Assembly (NCBI GenBank): GCA_000434035.1
Contig: FR893523.1
Coordinates: forward strand, 38,067-50,372
Source: Clostridium sp. CAG:452
GTDB lineage: Bacteria > Bacillota > Clostridia > TANB77 > CAG-508
Length of the DNA: 12,306 nucleotides
Direction of reading: 5' to 3'
Below the pieces are notes generated by a model, which was not told where the DNA came from, did no database searches, and saw only the letters and a program-made list of their open reading frames with translations. A program made the position numbers and the translations under genes. Positions 1-6,944 of this stretch are shown in pieces. Each line of letters begins with the position of its first letter. Position 1 is the stretch's first letter.

Positions 1-38
1 CCGAAAGCATAGCAGGTTTTGTAATATACATGTTTTAA
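1..38 (+). CDS. 3' end of an unidentified upstream gene (partial)
   Basis: Reading from base 3, the frame gives ESIAGFVIYMF and stops at TAA 36-38, 32 bases before the next start codon. The short hydrophobic end would suit a membrane protein or other component of the same ABC transporter as the next gene, but eleven residues are too few to identify a family. Frame 1 also stops early (TAG at 10-12), so the choice between the two frames is not certain. Confidence 0.3.
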   Translation, partial: ESIAGFVIYMF

Positions 39-70
39 ACAAATTACAATCAATTGAAAGGAGAAAAATT

Positions 71-1082
71 TTGAAAAAATATATTATAGGCATACTTATA
101 ATCTTATTAGTTGTTGGTGGAATTTTAGCATATTCTATGTTTAAAGATAAAAATAACGGAAACACAGAAATGACAAAAATAAGATTAAATGAAGTTACAC
201 GTTCAGTTTTTTATGCGCCACAATATGTTGCAATTAGCAATGGATATTTTAAAGAAGAAAATCTGGATATAGAAATTACCACAGGTCAAGGTGCAGATAA
301 GGTAATGACAGCAGTACTTGCTGGTCAAAGTGATATAGGCTTTGCACGGACCGGAAGCTGCAATTTATGTATATAACGAAGGAAAAGAAGATTACATGCA
401 AGTATTTGCACAAATGACTAAAAGAGATGGATCTTTTCTAGTTAGCAGAAAAGAAAACAAAGACTTTAAATGGACAGATTTAAAAGGTTCTACCATTATC
501 CCTGGTAGAAAAGGTGGAGTACCATATATGACATTTGAATATGTACTAAAACAAAGTGGATTAGATACAAAAAAAGATGTAATATTAGATGATAGTATTA
601 AATTTGACTTAATGGCAGGAGCATTTGCAGGAGGTAAAGCAGACTATGTTACACTATTTGAACCAACAGCATCAATGACAGAAGCACAAGAAAAAGGATA
701 TATAGTAGCATCAGTTGGAGAAGCAGGAGGAGAAATACCATATACAGCATACTTTGCAAAAAAGAGTTATATAAACAATAATAAAGATATAATTCAAGGC
801 TTTACAAATGCAGTATATAAGGGCCAAACATGGGTAAAAGAACATACAGCAAAAGAAATTGCAGAAAAAATACAAAACTTTTTCCCAGATACAGATTTAA
901 GTATGTTAGAAAGTTCAATTCAAAGATATAAAGACATAGATGCTTGGAATGAAACACCAGTACTAAAACAAGAAGCTTTTGAAAAATTACAAACAGTAAT
1001 GCAAGAAGCAGGAGAACTTACAACAAAAGCACCTTATGAAACAATAGTAAACAACGAATTTGCAAAAAAAGCTATTAAATAA
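71..1082 (+). CDS. ABC transporter substrate-binding protein, NMT1/SsuA-like, with a +1 frame change
   Basis: This is a periplasmic-binding-protein-type solute receptor of the NMT1/THI5/SsuA/NrtA fold. Such proteins deliver small ligands (sulfonates, nitrate, thiamine precursors) to an ABC permease; the ligand here cannot be told. Start is TTG at 71, seven bases after AAAGGAG. Residues 1-22 form a hydrophobic N-terminal segment; no lipobox Cys is visible, so it may be a membrane anchor. The early motif FYAPQYVAISNGYFKEENLD is typical of the family. The initial frame runs to residue 92 (GQSDIGFA) and then diverges, stopping at 374-376. Skipping C347 continues directly into GPEAAIYVYNEG and on to TAA 1080-1082, giving 336 residues, a normal family length. 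The part after the break has no start codon with a ribosome binding site, so this is one gene. It is either read by +1 frameshifting at CGG-A or is a frameshifted copy. Nothing else in it looks degraded. Confidence 0.85.
347..350 (+). other. Putative +1 frameshift site CGG-A (site 1, substrate-binding protein)
   Basis: The incoming frame reads TTT GCA CGG ACC. Skipping C347 gives TTT GCA GGA CCG GAA, restoring the family-typical GPEAAIYVYNEG. Sequence shows the break and its repair. Decoding by the ribosome is inferred. Confidence 0.6.
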
Positions 1083-1090
1083 AAACAAAA

Positions 1091-1126
1091 CATAGCGCAA
1101 GTCAAAGGGGATAGACTTACGCTATG
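1091..1126. terminator. Hairpin between convergent genes, probable bidirectional terminator
   Basis: CATAGCGCAAGTC (1091-1103) pairs with GACTTACGCTATG (1114-1126), 12 of 13 positions matching, around a ten-base loop. It lies 8 bases after the stop of the substrate-binding protein and downstream of the opposing hydrolase gene. On the minus strand the stem is followed by a T-rich run (TTTTGTTTTTA), a classical intrinsic terminator for the hydrolase. On the plus strand the downstream stretch is less T-rich, so termination there is less sure. I see nothing else in 1127-1202. Confidence 0.75.
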
Positions 1127-1202
1127 CTTCTCATAATATTTAATATATATCATGGAGGATGATTACATTATATATTACCAAACCTTAAATTAAGTTTAAA
1201 AA

Positions 1203-2120
1203 TTACAATTTATCCAACCAATCTAAAATAAAGTTATAAACCTCCAATTTATTTACCTCATTAAGTAATTCATGTCTAGCGTTTTTAAACAATCTTAAAT
1301 ACACATTTCTGGTTCCGTCTTTTTTAAGCATTTTATATACTCTTAAAACACCTTTACCATTTTGCCCAACAGGGTCTTCATCGCCAGAGAAAATTAATAT
1401 AGGAACCTTTACGGTTTTATTAACATTTTTCTGTTTAGATAAATATTGAGTTCCACTCAATAAATCATAATATGCTTGAACAGAAAACATTTTTCCGCAT
1501 TTCTCATCTTCTATAAATTTATTAACTTCATTTTCATCACTGCAAATCCAGTCAGAAGGAGTTCTGTTTGGTTCAAACTTTTTATTAAAAGAACCTGTAA
1601 CAAGATGCTCAATCAATTTACTTTTATACCTTTTACCTTTAAAAGTAGAAATTATTTTAATAAGCAGTTTCCCAGAAATAAGCCCATATTTTTGCCCACT
1701 TGTTCCAGAAATAATTACACCAGTTAAATTATCATCATATTTTGTAATATATGTACGAACAATAAGTGAGCCCATACTGTGTCCCATAACAATATAAGGT
1801 AGATTAGGATACTCATTATGAACTTTATTTTGAAGGATATGAACATCTTCTACTAACCTATCCCAGCCATTATTATCAGCAAAATATCCAAAATCATCTT
1901 CACATTTAGCTGTATTACCATGACCTAAATGATCATGACCAACTACAATGTAACCATTGTTGGCTAAAAAATTAGCAAAATCATTATATCTACCAATATG
2001 CTCTTGCATGCCGTGAACTAATTGTATTATTCCTTTGTGCTCTTTAAAATCATTATTAATCCATTTTTTTGCAAATACATCAAATCCTGTACTCGACTTA
2101 AAACTAAAAGTACTTTCCAC
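1203..2120 (-). CDS. Alpha/beta hydrolase, monoacylglycerol lipase/lysophospholipase-like
   Basis: This is a serine hydrolase of the PldB/monoglyceride lipase group (hydrolase_4 type), expected to cleave acyl esters of glycerol or lysophospholipids. It is probably cytoplasmic, since no signal peptide is seen. GTG at 2120 is chosen as start because GGAGG lies just upstream at normal spacing; a TTG at 2138 in the same frame would lie upstream of that site. Product 305 residues, the usual family size. Visible motifs: VHGMQEHIGRY (oxyanion region, residues 35-45), GHDHLGHG, the nucleophile elbow GHSMGS with Ser115, the acid in SGDEDPVG (about Asp249) and the catalytic His283 in ARHELLNE. All triad elements are present and the frame is intact. 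Substrate is inferred from family only. It stands alone as a single-gene unit with its own promoter and terminator. Confidence 0.88.
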   Translation of the reverse strand: MESTFSFKSSTGFDVFAKKWINNDFKEHKGIIQLVHGMQEHIGRYNDFANFLANNGYIVVGHDHLGHGNTAKCEDDFGYFADNNGWDRLVEDVHILQNKVHNEYPNLPYIVMGHSMGSLIVRTYITKYDDNLTGVIISGTSGQKYGLISGKLLIKIISTFKGKRYKSKLIEHLVTGSFNKKFEPNRTPSDWICSDENEVNKFIEDEKCGKMFSVQAYYDLLSGTQYLSKQKNVNKTVKVPILIFSGDEDPVGQNGKGVLRVYKMLKKDGTRNVYLRLFKNARHELLNEVNKLEVYNFILDWLDKL

Positions 2121-2146
2121 TATAATCCTCCAATACAAATTATTAC

Positions 2147-2175
2147 ATAATAATATATCATAAAAATTTAAACAA
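2147..2175 (-). promoter_or_regulatory. Predicted promoter of the alpha/beta hydrolase
   Basis: On the minus strand, TTGTTT (2170-2175) and TATTAT (2147-2152) are separated by 17 bases, about 26 bases before the GTG start region. The -10 matches consensus at 5 of 6 positions; the -35 is weaker. AT richness makes chance matches common. Confidence 0.45.
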
Positions 2176-2183
2176 TAGAAGAG

Positions 2184-2212
2184 TTGAAAATAAAAAATAA
2201 TTGTAATAAAAT
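2184..2212 (+). promoter_or_regulatory. Predicted promoter of the TSCPD gene (and probably ldhA)
   Basis: TTGAAA (2184-2189) and TAAAAT (2207-2212) are spaced by 17 bases. Transcription would begin near 2219, placing the GC-rich hairpin at 2240-2262 inside the leader RNA. It is divergent from the hydrolase promoter at 2147-2175. Confidence 0.45.
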
Positions 2213-2239
2213 ATTAAAAAAAGATAAAAATAAAAAGTA

Positions 2240-2262
2240 GGGGCCGCAGTCCTCGGCGACCC
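2240..2262 (+). promoter_or_regulatory. GC-rich hairpin in the leader of the TSCPD gene
   Basis: GGG (2240-2242) pairs with CCC (2260-2262) and GCCG (2243-2246) pairs with CGGC (2254-2257), with GA bulged and the seven-base loop CAGTCCT. The block 2240-2266 is strongly GC-rich in a very AT-rich region. It is not followed by a T run, so it is not an intrinsic terminator. It sits 28 bases before the ATG and 8 or more bases upstream of the ribosome binding site. I do not recognise it as any riboswitch class. It could be a regulatory hairpin, a protein-binding site, or part of a small RNA. Confidence 0.45.
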
Positions 2263-2290
2263 GTGCTTAAAAAAGATAGGAGTGAAAAAT

Positions 2291-2539
2291 ATGGAATATA
2301 GATATAAACCAGAAGGAGTATGCTCAAGAGAATTGGTATTCGATATAGAAGGAGATATTGTAAAGTCAGTAAAAGTTGTTGGAGGATGTCCAGGAAACAC
2401 AGTAGGAATTTCAAAATTGGTAGAAGGAATGAAAATAAAAGACATAATAAAAAAACTAAAAGGAATTCCATGTGGATATAGAGGAACATCTTGTCCAGAC
2501 CAAATTGCAAGAGCATTAGAAAAATATATAATTAAATAA
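2291..2539 (+). CDS. TIGR03905-type TSCPD domain protein
   Basis: An 82-residue protein that is essentially a single TSCPD domain, the Cys-containing module also found at the C-terminus of B12-dependent ribonucleotide reductases. As a free-standing protein its function is unknown. Four Cys positions are visible in GVCSREL, GGCPGNTVG, GIPCGYRG and TSCPDQ, which suggests metal (probably zinc) binding; that is inference from the related domain. ATG 2291 is preferred over an in-frame GTG at 2282 because TAGGAG ends at about 2281, giving ideal spacing only to the ATG. The frame is intact and ldhA follows after 68 bases. Confidence 0.88.
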   Translation: MEYRYKPEGVCSRELVFDIEGDIVKSVKVVGGCPGNTVGISKLVEGMKIKDIIKKLKGIPCGYRGTSCPDQIARALEKYIIK

Positions 2540-2607
2540 TGTAGGTGATGACGCCATAGGCAATATGCACTACAAAGAAATTACTAAAAGATAAGAGGGA
2601 ATAAAAT

Positions 2608-3597
2608 ATGATAAAAATAGCATTTTTTGATACAAAAGAATATGATAAAAAATTGTTTGATGAATACAATAAAAAATATGGTTATGAAATAACATATTTA
2701 GAATCAAGATTAAATAGTGAAACTGCACCACTAGCAAAAGGATTTGACGTTGTATGTATATTTGTAAACGACGTAGTAGACGAAAAAACAATTAAAATCT
2801 TAGAAGAAGATGGAGTAAAATTAATAGCTTTAAGATGTGCAGGATTTAATAATGTAGATATAAAAAAGATTGGAGAAAAGCTAAAAGTTGTAAGAGTACC
2901 AGCATATTCTCCTTATGCTGTTGCAGAACATGCAGTAGCATTACTTTTAAGTATTGATAGAAAAATATATAAAGCGTACCAAAGAACAAAAAAATACAAT
3001 TTTACTTTAAACGGACTATTAGGATTTGATATACATGGTAAAACAGTTGGAGTTATAGGTTCAGGAAAAATTGGGAAAGTATTTATAAACATTATGAATG
3101 GTTTTGGATGTAGAGTATTAGCATATGATAAATTCCCAGATGAAAAAGCAGCAAAAGAAATGAATTTTGAGTATGTAGACTTAGACACATTATATAAGGA
3201 ATCAGATATAATATCACTTCATTGTCCATTAACAGACGAAAATTATAAAATGATAAATGAAGAATCATTAGATAAAATGAAAGATGGGGTTGTATTAATA
3301 AACACAAGTAGAGGAAAATTAATAGACACAAAAAGCTTAATAAAAAGGTTAGAACAAGGCAAAATTGGTGGACTTGGTTTAGATGTTTATGAAGATGAAG
3401 AGGAATTCTTTTTAAATGATATGTCTAATTCATATATAAGAGATGAAGAACTCTCAATATTACTTACTATGCCAAATGTAGTAGTAACATCACATCAAGC
3501 ATTCTTTACGAAAGAAGCTCTAAATAAAATTGCATTAGACACATGCGAAAATATAAAAGAGTTTTTTGAAACAGGAGATTGTAAAAATAAGGTATAA
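2608..3597 (+). CDS. ldhA: D-lactate dehydrogenase (NAD-dependent)
   Basis: This enzyme reduces pyruvate to D-lactate with NADH, regenerating NAD+ during fermentation. It is 329 residues, the same length as E. coli LdhA and similar along its whole length as I recall that sequence: CIFVND, ALRCAGFNNVD, VVRVPAYSP.AVAEHA, YQRT, LHCPLT.ENY. The NAD-binding Rossmann motif is GSGKIG (151-156) with Asp174 as the likely adenosine-ribose acid. Catalytic Arg235 (NTSRG), Glu264 (in YEDEEEFF) and His296 (SHQAFFT) fall on the expected residues. Start ATG follows AAGAGGGA at good spacing. The gene is downstream of the TSCPD gene with no clear promoter of its own in the 68-base gap, and ends at a strong bidirectional terminator. 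No in-frame CGG codon and no frame problem. Related 2-hydroxyacid dehydrogenases are the only alternative. Confidence 0.93.
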   Translation: MIKIAFFDTKEYDKKLFDEYNKKYGYEITYLESRLNSETAPLAKGFDVVCIFVNDVVDEKTIKILEEDGVKLIALRCAGFNNVDIKKIGEKLKVVRVPAYSPYAVAEHAVALLLSIDRKIYKAYQRTKKYNFTLNGLLGFDIHGKTVGVIGSGKIGKVFINIMNGFGCRVLAYDKFPDEKAAKEMNFEYVDLDTLYKESDIISLHCPLTDENYKMINEESLDKMKDGVVLINTSRGKLIDTKSLIKRLEQGKIGGLGLDVYEDEEEFFLNDMSNSYIRDEELSILLTMPNVVVTSHQAFFTKEALNKIALDTCENIKEFFETGDCKNKV

Positions 3598-3601
3598 AAA
3601 T

Positions 3602-3632
3602 AATAGCTTGCAAGTTTTACTTGTAAGCTATT
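3602..3632. terminator. Bidirectional intrinsic terminator between ldhA and rubredoxin
   Basis: AATAGCTTGCAAG (3602-3614) and CTTGTAAGCTATT (3620-3632) form a 13-bp stem with a single G-T pair and a five-base loop. T-rich DNA follows on the plus strand, and the minus strand has a T-rich run after the stem. It lies 4 bases after ldhA and 13 bases after the opposing rubredoxin stop. Confidence 0.9.
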
Positions 3633-3645
3633 TATATATTTTTAT

Positions 3646-3780
3646 TTATTTTACTTCAGAAAAAGAATTTTTACCTGTACCGCAAATTGGGCAAACCCAG
3701 TCAGCCGGCAAATCTTCAAATTTAACTGCTTCTTTGTTCTCATCATAAATGAATCCACAAATGTCACACTTATAGTCCAT
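3646..3780 (-). CDS. Rubredoxin (short form)
   Basis: A 44-residue one-iron electron carrier of the cytoplasm. The translated protein begins MDYKCDICGFIYDE and has the two rubredoxin knuckles, C5-x2-C8-G and C30-P-I-C33-G, with the aromatic and acidic residues expected between them (LPADWVCPICG). Usual rubredoxins are about 52-54 residues; this matches the known short form of about 45 residues, which has a shorter loop between the Cys pairs. ATG at 3780 follows AGAAGGGATGATATT, a good ribosome binding site. It is a single-gene unit on the minus strand with its own promoter, divergent from the glycosylase operon. Rubredoxins in anaerobes commonly pass electrons to oxygen- and peroxide-reducing enzymes such as rubrerythrin; the partner here is not in the window. 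Confidence 0.93.
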   Translation of the reverse strand: MDYKCDICGFIYDENKEAVKFEDLPADWVCPICGTGKNSFSEVK

Positions 3781-3810
3781 AATATCATCCCTTCTAGTTA
3801 AATATATAAT

Positions 3811-3839
3811 ATAATAATATAATAAACTTGAAATGTCAA
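3811..3839 (-). promoter_or_regulatory. Predicted rubredoxin promoter
   Basis: On the minus strand, a perfect TTGACA (3834-3839) is followed after exactly 17 bases by TATTAT (3811-3816), 5 of 6 matching the -10 consensus. This is about 30 bases before the ATG at 3780. Confidence 0.7.
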
Positions 3840-3847
3840 TTAAAATA

Positions 3848-3877
3848 TATACAGAAACAAGCTAAATATGATATAAT
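3848..3877 (+). promoter_or_regulatory. Predicted promoter of the glycosylase operon
   Basis: A perfect -10 TATAAT (3872-3877) carries an extended TG one base upstream (TGATATAAT). A weak -35-like TATACA lies at 3848-3853 with 18-base spacing. The start codon is at 3903, so the leader is short. It is divergent from the rubredoxin promoter at 3811-3839. Confidence 0.6.
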
Positions 3878-3902
3878 AACTATTGTAAAAAGAGGAGATT
3901 TT

Positions 3903-4766
3903 ATGGAACAAGAATACATTTTAGAAAATTGTAAATCTTTTGAACCAGAGCATATTTTTGAATGTGGACAATGTTTTAGATGGAATAAGCAAAAAGATGG
4001 AAGCTATACAGGAATATTTAAACAAAATGTTGTAAATGTAAAAAAAGCGGATAATAAAATAATTTTTAGAGGAATATGCAAAGAAAATATAAAAGACGAG
4101 TGCATAAAATATTTTGATTTAAATACTAATTATGACAATATAAAAAGTAAATTATCAAATGTGGATAATTACTTAAAAACTAGTATTGAATATGGAGAAG
4201 GAATTAGAATACTAAATCAAGATTTATGGGAAACACTTATTTCATTTATAATATCAGCAAATAATAATATTCCTAGAATAAAAGGAATAATAGAAAGAAT
4301 TTCCAAAAGTTATGGCGAAAAAATAGTTTGGGATAAGGCTGAATACTACACATTCCCAACACCACAAGAATTGTCTAAAGCAAGTGTAGAGGATTTAAGA
4401 AACATTGGACTTGGATTTAGAGATGTAAGAGTATATGAAACAACTAAAATAATAAATGAAAATCCAAATAAGTTAAAAGAATTAGAAGACGAAAAAGATG
4501 TAAATAAATTAAGAGAAGAATTATTAAAGTTCCCAGGGGTAGGACCAAAAGTAGCAGATTGTGTAATGCTATTTTCCACACTAAAAAAATTAGAAGTATT
4601 CCCAATAGATGTTTGGGTACGAAGAGTTATGAATGAATTATATATAAAAAATGATGATGAAACAAAAATAAATAAAAAAGAAATAGAAGAATTGGCCAAA
4701 ACAAAATATGGCAATTTAGCAGGTATAGCACAACAGTATTTATTCTATTGGAGAAGGGGAGCTTAG
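3903..4766 (+). CDS. 8-oxoguanine DNA glycosylase/AP lyase, OGG1 type
   Basis: This base-excision repair enzyme removes oxidised guanine (8-oxoG) from DNA and nicks the abasic site. The 287-residue product shows the OGG1 N-terminal domain signature FECGQCFRWNKQ (residues 19-30), the SFIISANNNIPRIKGIIERI stretch (114-133) that aligns with the NNN motif of OGG1, and a helix-hairpin-helix LLKFPGVGPKVADC (207-220). The catalytic Lys is K216 and the activating Asp is D236 in FPIDVWVRRV, nearly the same spacing as in human OGG1. ATG 3903 is chosen because AGAGGAG precedes it; the frame stays open further upstream but without a ribosome binding site. It is the first gene of a tight operon: the next gene starts one base after its stop. 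Its CGA codon in VWVRRV shows that CGA is an ordinary Arg codon here. Confidence 0.9.
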   Translation: MEQEYILENCKSFEPEHIFECGQCFRWNKQKDGSYTGIFKQNVVNVKKADNKIIFRGICKENIKDECIKYFDLNTNYDNIKSKLSNVDNYLKTSIEYGEGIRILNQDLWETLISFIISANNNIPRIKGIIERISKSYGEKIVWDKAEYYTFPTPQELSKASVEDLRNIGLGFRDVRVYETTKIINENPNKLKELEDEKDVNKLREELLKFPGVGPKVADCVMLFSTLKKLEVFPIDVWVRRVMNELYIKNDDETKINKKEIEELAKTKYGNLAGIAQQYLFYWRRGA

Positions 4767-4767
4767 A

Positions 4768-6931
4768 GTGAATAAGGGGATACAAAAGAATTTATTAAAA
4801 ATACTAAGTTTTACTATAGTTTTTATAGCAGTATTATTAATTAACAAAAAAATATATGCAAAAAGCTACACAATTGATAATATGGATATTCAAGCAGAAA
4901 TACAACAAAATGGCTCAATTAATATTAATCAAAAGATTACATACAATTTTGTTGGTAATTATAATGGAATATATATAACAATTCCATATTTACTTGAAGA
5001 TAGTCAAGCTAAAGAAGTAAATCTTGAAACAAAAGATTATAGTATATATAACGGAAATAAAGTAACTATAAATAAAATTATAGATTCTCAAAATGTTGAA
5101 TATATCGAAGGGTTTTACGTAGATGGAGCTGTAAATGGTGGAATTTATACAGTAGATGCGGATAAGCAAAAATATAAAATAAGTGTATATTCTCCATCTA
5201 AAAATACAACAAAAACATTTACATTAAATTATAGTATATCAAATGTATGTGTTAAGCATAATGATGTAGCAGAATTGTATTATAATTTTATTGGTGGAGA
5301 ATGGGATGTAGATATAAAAAAATTAAATATAGATGTAGTACTACCAAACAATCAATCCAAAGAAAATTTATATGCATTTGGACATGGACCATACAATGGA
5401 GTAGTTACAATAGAATCTCCAAATAAAGTGAATTTTAAAGTAAATAATGTAAAAAAACGGACAATATGTAGCAGCAAGGGTTGTATTTGATAAAAGTAAC
5501 ATAAAAAATAGTGCAAAACTTTCAAATAAAGATATGTTATTTAAAATAATGCAAGAAGAAGAAGGCATTTATAAAAATAATGAAAAGAAACAAAGATTTA
5601 CTATAAAAGTATTGTTACTAGCAATAGCACTGTTCATATATTGGGTAATATTAATATTCGTATATGAAAAAGATAAGAAATATGTTACTGCGTATACTGG
5701 AGAAGATGAATTATTAAAAAAATATAATCCATTAATAGCAGGTTGCATACAGGGAAGCAGAGATGTTTTAGCAAGAGACATTATTGCCGTTATACTAAAC
5801 TTAATAGATAAAAAATTAATCAAAATGGAGATACTGCCAAGTGCTAGAACAAATGAATCATATACATATATATTATCAAGGCCTAGTGCAAAAGAAGAAA
5901 CAGAAATGGATGAAATAGAGAAGTACATATACCATTGGTTATTTGGAGATAAAACATCTATAGATTTTGCAGAAAGGTTAAAAGAATTGCCAAAAGAAGA
6001 TGATGCAAATAAGAAGTTTAAACAATTGAGCAAAATGGCAAAAGCAAAATTGAATAGAGTTGGAGCAAATGTTAGCAAAGTACCAATGGCTGTAAGAGTA
6101 TTTAATGTAATGCTATTTTTTATAAGTATAATTATTGCATTAATCCATTTTCAATATAATAAGTTAAACATATATAATCCAGAAGCAATAAAAGGTATTA
6201 GTATTGAAATTATAGAGGTGTTTTTGTTGTGTTTCCCAATGCTCCTTGGAATTTTATATATTCCAATATATTTAATGATATGTACAAGACATAGAGTAAA
6301 CAAAGCTATAAGAAAATTTACAGGTCAAAAAGTGGTAACAACAACAGTAACCATAGTATTAATATTTTTTGTAGTTATGCTAATAACATTACTATTTGGT
6401 GAAAGCTTAAGATTTTTAATAATAGATGAATTATTAATATCAATTTCTCTTATAATAATGCTTACAGATAATTTAATGCTAAAGAATGAATCAATTATGA
6501 TAGAAGACTTTAGTAGATTAAATATGATAAAAGATAAATTAGAAGATGATACATTATTTAAAGATAGAGATGTAGAACAAGTAACATTATGGGAAAAATA
6601 TTTGGCATATGCAGTTGCGTTTGGAGTGGCAGATAAAATTATTAAAAGAATTAAAGAAATAAACATTGATGATGACTTAGAAAAAATATTAGAGAGTAAA
6701 ATGCTCTTTGATGATATAGCATCAGGATATTATAATTTTTATGCAAATGCTAGTTTAGACAGAAGATTTGTAAAAGGATATTCGAGAATAACAGGAGAAG
6801 TTTTATCTTCTATGCGGAGAAGCAGGATCTTCTGGAGGAGGCTTTTCAGGAGGAAGCGGCCGGAGGATTTTCTGGTGGCGGAGGATTTTCTGGCGGAGGT
6901 GGCCGAGGAGGCGGCCGGAGGAGCCTTTTAA
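4768..6931 (+). CDS. DUF2207 domain membrane protein with four +1 frame changes
   Basis: A predicted membrane protein of the DUF2207 family, function unknown. Start is GTG at 4768, one base after the glycosylase stop, with GGGGAG upstream. Reading +1 at C5458, C6815, C6861 and C6916 gives 719 residues. The layout is: N-terminal hydrophobic segment (about 11-30); extracellular DUF2207 domain (about 35-230); a membrane segment (RFTIKVLLLAIALFIYW); a cytoplasmic stretch; several more membrane segments (from VFNVMLFFISIIIALIHF to the region near 6470); the family motif LWEKYLAYAVAFGVADK; and a Gly/Phe/Ser-rich tail of the GGGFSGG type ending in GGGGGAF. Without the shifts, translation stops at 5488-5490 after 240 residues, and the second half lacks a plausible start. 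Both sides of C5458 are clearly one family member, VNNVKK then GQYVAARVVF. The remaining sequence shows no decay. It could be a pseudogene or a sequencing artefact, but frameshift decoding fits better. Confidence 0.82.
5458..5461 (+). other. Putative +1 frameshift site CGG-A (site 2, DUF2207 protein)
   Basis: The frame reads GTA AAA AAA CGG ACA. Skipping C5458 gives AAA AAA GGA CAA TAT and opens the remainder of the DUF2207 protein. A run of seven A precedes it, so one extra A is an alternative explanation at this single site; longer A runs elsewhere (for example eight A near 7920) keep frame. Confidence 0.55.
6815..6818 (+). other. Putative +1 frameshift site CGG-A (site 3, DUF2207 protein)
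   Basis: The frame reads TCT TCT ATG CGG AGA. Skipping C6815 gives ATG GGA GAA GCA GGA and opens the family-typical Gly-rich tail (GEAGSSGGGFSGGSG) instead of an Arg/Trp-rich sequence. Confidence 0.55.
6861..6864 (+). other. Putative +1 frameshift site CGG-A (site 4, DUF2207 protein)
   Basis: In the frame opened by site 3, the reading is AGC GGC CGG AGG ATT. Skipping C6861 gives GGC GGA GGA TTT TCT, continuing the GGGFSGGGGFSGGGG repeat. Confidence 0.55.
6916..6919 (+). other. Putative +1 frameshift site CGG-A (site 5, DUF2207 protein)
   Basis: In the frame opened by site 4, the reading is GGC GGC CGG AGG AGC. Skipping C6916 gives GGC GGA GGA GCC TTT TAA, the usual GGGAF-type ending of the family. 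Without it, translation would run past 6931 and stop at TGA 6946-6948, overlapping the addB start. Confidence 0.55.
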
Positions 6932-6944
6932 TAAGGAGTGAATT

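Noticed and set aside
342..1082. A separate gene beginning at TTG 342
   Set aside because: It lacks a ribosome binding site and starts mid-domain. It is the continuation of the substrate-binding protein after the +1 change at C347.
1150..1190. A 12-codon frame at ATG 1152
   Set aside because: It has no ribosome binding site and no recognisable product, and it lies in a terminator region.
1181..1200. Palindrome-like AAACCTTAAATTAAGTTT as an operator or terminator
   Set aside because: It is imperfect, purely AT-driven and lies downstream of the hydrolase gene, so it is probably chance.
2540..2607. A small structured RNA between the TSCPD gene and ldhA
   Set aside because: GTAGGTG and CACTAC could pair around a three-base-pair inner stem, but the structure is weak and interrupted, with no other support.
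5534..6931. A separate gene beginning at ATG 5534
   Set aside because: No ribosome binding site is present and the sequence before it in the same frame (from 5459) already encodes DUF2207 protein. It is the second half of one gene.
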